The notes beneath the pieces are model-generated. The model had not been told where the DNA came from and made no database searches. It was given only the letters and a program-made list of their open reading frames with translations. This document shows positions 62,100 to 64,000 of a DNA stretch of 64,000 nt, one piece after another; position 1 is the stretch's first letter, and every line of letters starts with the position of its first letter. The DNA is from Arthrobacter sp. NEB 688 (GTDB lineage Bacteria > Actinomycetota > Actinomycetes > Actinomycetales > Dermatophilaceae): assembly GCF_013201035.1 (NCBI RefSeq), contig NZ_CP053707.1, forward strand, positions 1,302,001 through 1,366,000, in the 5' to 3' direction. The position numbers and the translations under genes are program-made.

Positions 62100-63304
62100 G
62101 GTCCACGGCCCGGCGGGATGCCCCGTCCGTCCCGGGGCCCACCGGCCCGGTCGAGCGGTCCATCGCCGCGGGGGAGGGGCCCAGCCCGGCGCGCATCGCC
62201 GCCGTCGCGCGGGCGTCGCTGCCGCTGCTCGGTCGCGAGGGCGGCGTGCGCGCGGGCCGCGAGCTCGAGGCCGGGCTCGTGGGTCTCGGGCCGCTCGCCC
62301 CGCTCGTGGAGGACCGGACGGTGACCGATGTCCTCGTCAACGGCGACGGGTCGGTGTGGGTCGACCGGGGTGGTGGCGTGCGGCCCTCGGGGGTGGCCCT
62401 GCCCGGGGTCGCGGTGCGCGCGCTGGCGGTCCGCCTGGCCGGCCTCGCCGGCCGGCGCCTCGACGACGCCCAGCCCTGGGTCGACGGGCTCCTCCCGGGC
62501 GGGGTGCGGCTGCACGCGGTCCTGCCGCCGCTCGTCGAGGAGGGCGCGCACGTCAGCCTGCGGATCCCCCGGCGGCGGCTCGCCGGGGTGGCGTCGCTCG
62601 TCGAGCACGGGATGGCGGACGAGGGCACCGCGGCGGTGCTCGCCGGCCTCGTGGCCGCGCGCCGCAGCCTGCTCGTCACCGGTGGCACCGGCGCCGGCAA
62701 GACGACCGTGCTCGGGGCCCTGCTCGCGCAGTGCCCACCCGCCGAGCGGCTCGTCGTCGTCGAGGACGTCCGCGAGCTCGACCCGCTCCACCCTCACGTC
62801 GTGCGCCTGCAGGGACGGGCGCCCAACGTCGAGGGCGCCGGCGAGGTGTCGCTCTCCGTCCTCGTGCGGCAGGCACTGCGGATGCGCCCCGACCGCCTCG
62901 TCGTCGGGGAGGTGCGGGGTGGGGAGGTTCGCGACCTCCTCGCCGCGCTCAACACGGGTCACGAGGGCGGGGCGGGGACGCTGCACGCCAACGGGCCGCA
63001 GGAGGTCCCGGCCCGGCTCGAGGCCCTCGCCTCGCTCGTCGGGATGCCCCGCGCCGCGGTCCACGCCCAGCTGCGCGGGGCGCTGCACGCGGTCGTCCAC
63101 GTCGTGCGCGACGACGCGGGCCGCCGGATCGGCGGGGTCGGCGTCCTGTGCCCCCGGGCTGACGGCCTCGTCGAGGTCGAGGTCGCCCTGCGCTGCGACG
63201 CCACCGGTGCGGTCGCGACCCCTGCCTGGCCGCGGCTCCTGGCCCTCCTGCCGCCGGGGACGGCGCCGCCGGTGGGCTTCGCGTCGTCGTCGGGAGCGGC
63301 GTGA
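62096..63304 (+). CDS. tadA: Tad pilus assembly ATPase TadA/CpaF
   Basis: A 402-residue secretion ATPase that powers Flp/Tad pilus assembly. Residues 60-130 form the N-terminal domain (VTDVLVNGDGSVWVD). Walker A is GGTGAGKTT (196-204), followed by VVVEDVRELDP (Asp box), Walker B region DRLVVGEVRGGE and the His box NTGHEGGAGTLHAN. The GTG start overlaps the ssd stop. It lacks the long N-terminal extension of some CpaF proteins. Part of an operon with ssd and tadB. Confidence 0.94.
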   Translation: MRSTARRDAPSVPGPTGPVERSIAAGEGPSPARIAAVARASLPLLGREGGVRAGRELEAGLVGLGPLAPLVEDRTVTDVLVNGDGSVWVDRGGGVRPSGVALPGVAVRALAVRLAGLAGRRLDDAQPWVDGLLPGGVRLHAVLPPLVEEGAHVSLRIPRRRLAGVASLVEHGMADEGTAAVLAGLVAARRSLLVTGGTGAGKTTVLGALLAQCPPAERLVVVEDVRELDPLHPHVVRLQGRAPNVEGAGEVSLSVLVRQALRMRPDRLVVGEVRGGEVRDLLAALNTGHEGGAGTLHANGPQEVPARLEALASLVGMPRAAVHAQLRGALHAVVHVVRDDAGRRIGGVGVLCPRADGLVEVEVALRCDATGAVATPAWPRLLALLPPGTAPPVGFASSSGAA

Positions 63305-64000
63305 TGGCTCTCGTCGCCGCGCTCGTCGTGGCCGGGGTGCTGCTCGCCTGGCCGCGTGGTGGGGCGGCGACCGCCGGGTCCGAGCCGGGGGCCGGGCGGA
63401 CGTCCCTCGTGGCGATCCTGCGTGCGCGCCGGAGAGGGAGCGTCACGGCCGGGTGGGTGGCCGAGCTCGCGGAGGTCACGGCGGTCGCGCTGCGGGCCGG
63501 CGTCCCCCTCGCCGGGGCGGTGCACGTCGCGGCGCGCTCGCCCGGGGTCGCCTCGGCCGCCCCGTGGCTCCGCGACCGGGTCGAGGTCGCCGCCAGCACG
63601 GGGGAGGGCGTGGCCGGCGTGCTCGCCGCGCCCCCGCCGGGCGTCCGGCCGCGGGTCGTCGACGACCTCCGACTGCTCGGTCGGGCCTGGCGGCTGTCCG
63701 AGGAGACCGGTGCGGCCGCGTCGCACACGACGGCCGCGGCCGCCGCGGCCCTGCGGGCACGCAGCGCGGCGCGGGAGCGACGTGAGGCGACCCTCGCCGG
63801 TCCGCGCGCCTCGATGCGCGTCCTCACCCTGCTGCCCGCGGCGGGCCCGGTGGTGGGGCTCGTCCTCGGGCTGTCGCCGACCAGCCTCTACGCCACGTCC
63901 GCGGCCCGGCTGTCCGCCCTCGTGGGCGCGCTCCTCACGCTCGCCGGGTGGTGGTGGGCGCGGCGTCTCGTCGGCGCGGCCGGGCGGCCGGGTCGCACCG
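63304..64000 (+). CDS. tadB: Tad pilus assembly protein TadB (3' truncated by window end)
   Basis: 232 codons are visible and the frame is open at base 64000. An N-terminal membrane segment is followed by a type II secretion system F (T2SSF) domain with ELAEVTAVALRAGVPLAGAVHVAA and the alanine-rich helices before a pair of membrane helices (from about residue 180). TadB is an inner-membrane platform protein of the Tad pilus. ATG 63304 shares a base with the tadA stop codon; a GTG one codon upstream is an alternative. Confidence 0.88.
   Translation, partial: MALVAALVVAGVLLAWPRGGAATAGSEPGAGRTSLVAILRARRRGSVTAGWVAELAEVTAVALRAGVPLAGAVHVAARSPGVASAAPWLRDRVEVAASTGEGVAGVLAAPPPGVRPRVVDDLRLLGRAWRLSEETGAAASHTTAAAAAALRARSAARERREATLAGPRASMRVLTLLPAAGPVVGLVLGLSPTSLYATSAARLSALVGALLTLAGWWWARRLVGAAGRPGRT

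Overview
The window is typical high-GC actinobacterial chromosome. It carries a WhiB regulator, a Crp/GlxR-type regulator, a MarP-like protease, two ArsA-type ATPases and a Tad pilus locus. GC is uniformly very high, and GTG starts, 1-8 bp gene overlaps and leaderless promoters are common. I infer a member of the Micrococcales, probably near Intrasporangiaceae or Dermacoccaceae. That placement is inference from gene content, not from a marker gene. No prophage, insertion sequence or CRISPR array is visible.

Layout. 1-2.3 kb: end of a YoaK-family membrane protein, a pyrophosphate-dependent phosphofructokinase and a small membrane protein. 2.5-6.2 kb: a NarL-type two-component pair divergent from a phospholipase D-like enzyme. 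6.4-9.8 kb: a cell-surface operon (membrane protein, DUF4397 protein, sortase). 9.9-11.8 kb: an ATP-grasp ligase coupled to an Asp/Glu racemase, probably a peptidoglycan cross-bridge module. 11.9-13.7 kb: a small membrane protein, a secreted HNH nuclease and a gamma-butyrolactone-receptor-like TetR regulator with its own operator.

13.9-25.1 kb: a galactoside utilisation locus built around one divergent control region. On the left are GH42 beta-galactosidase, DeoR repressor and galT; on the right are a sugar ABC importer without its ATPase, GH36 alpha-galactosidase and GH13 alpha-glucosidase. 25.1-29.7 kb: a DUF1479 oxygenase facing a ROK repressor across shared inverted repeats, then the potassium transporter Kup. 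A tRNA-Pro(CGG) follows.

30.1-48 kb: a block whose gene order I recall as that around Mycobacterium tuberculosis Rv3667-Rv3683: metallophosphoesterase, ponA2-type PBP, whiB4-type regulator, two ArsA-type ATPases, DUF4177, RidA, metallo-beta-lactamase-fold protein, crp, nth, CoA Nudix, marP, holin-like protein and acs, with nhaA and others inserted. 48-58.6 kb is centred on aromatic amino acid and C2 metabolism: phenylalanine hydroxylase, DUF485/ActP acetate permease, tdh-kbl threonine catabolism, and a second sodium/solute symporter in one operon with a LytS/LytR system. 58.7-64 kb: a thioesterase-like protein, a degenerate Fic protein, a 955-bp intergenic region rich in structure, and the start of the ssd-tadA-tadB operon.

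The most interesting non-coding region is 60416-61370. It holds a candidate structured RNA with its own promoter and terminator, in the position where mycobacteria encode the RNA-polymerase-binding RNA Ms1/MTS2823. It also holds interleaved palindromes, a 69-bp tandem repeat and two DnaA-box-like 9-mers in front of ssd.
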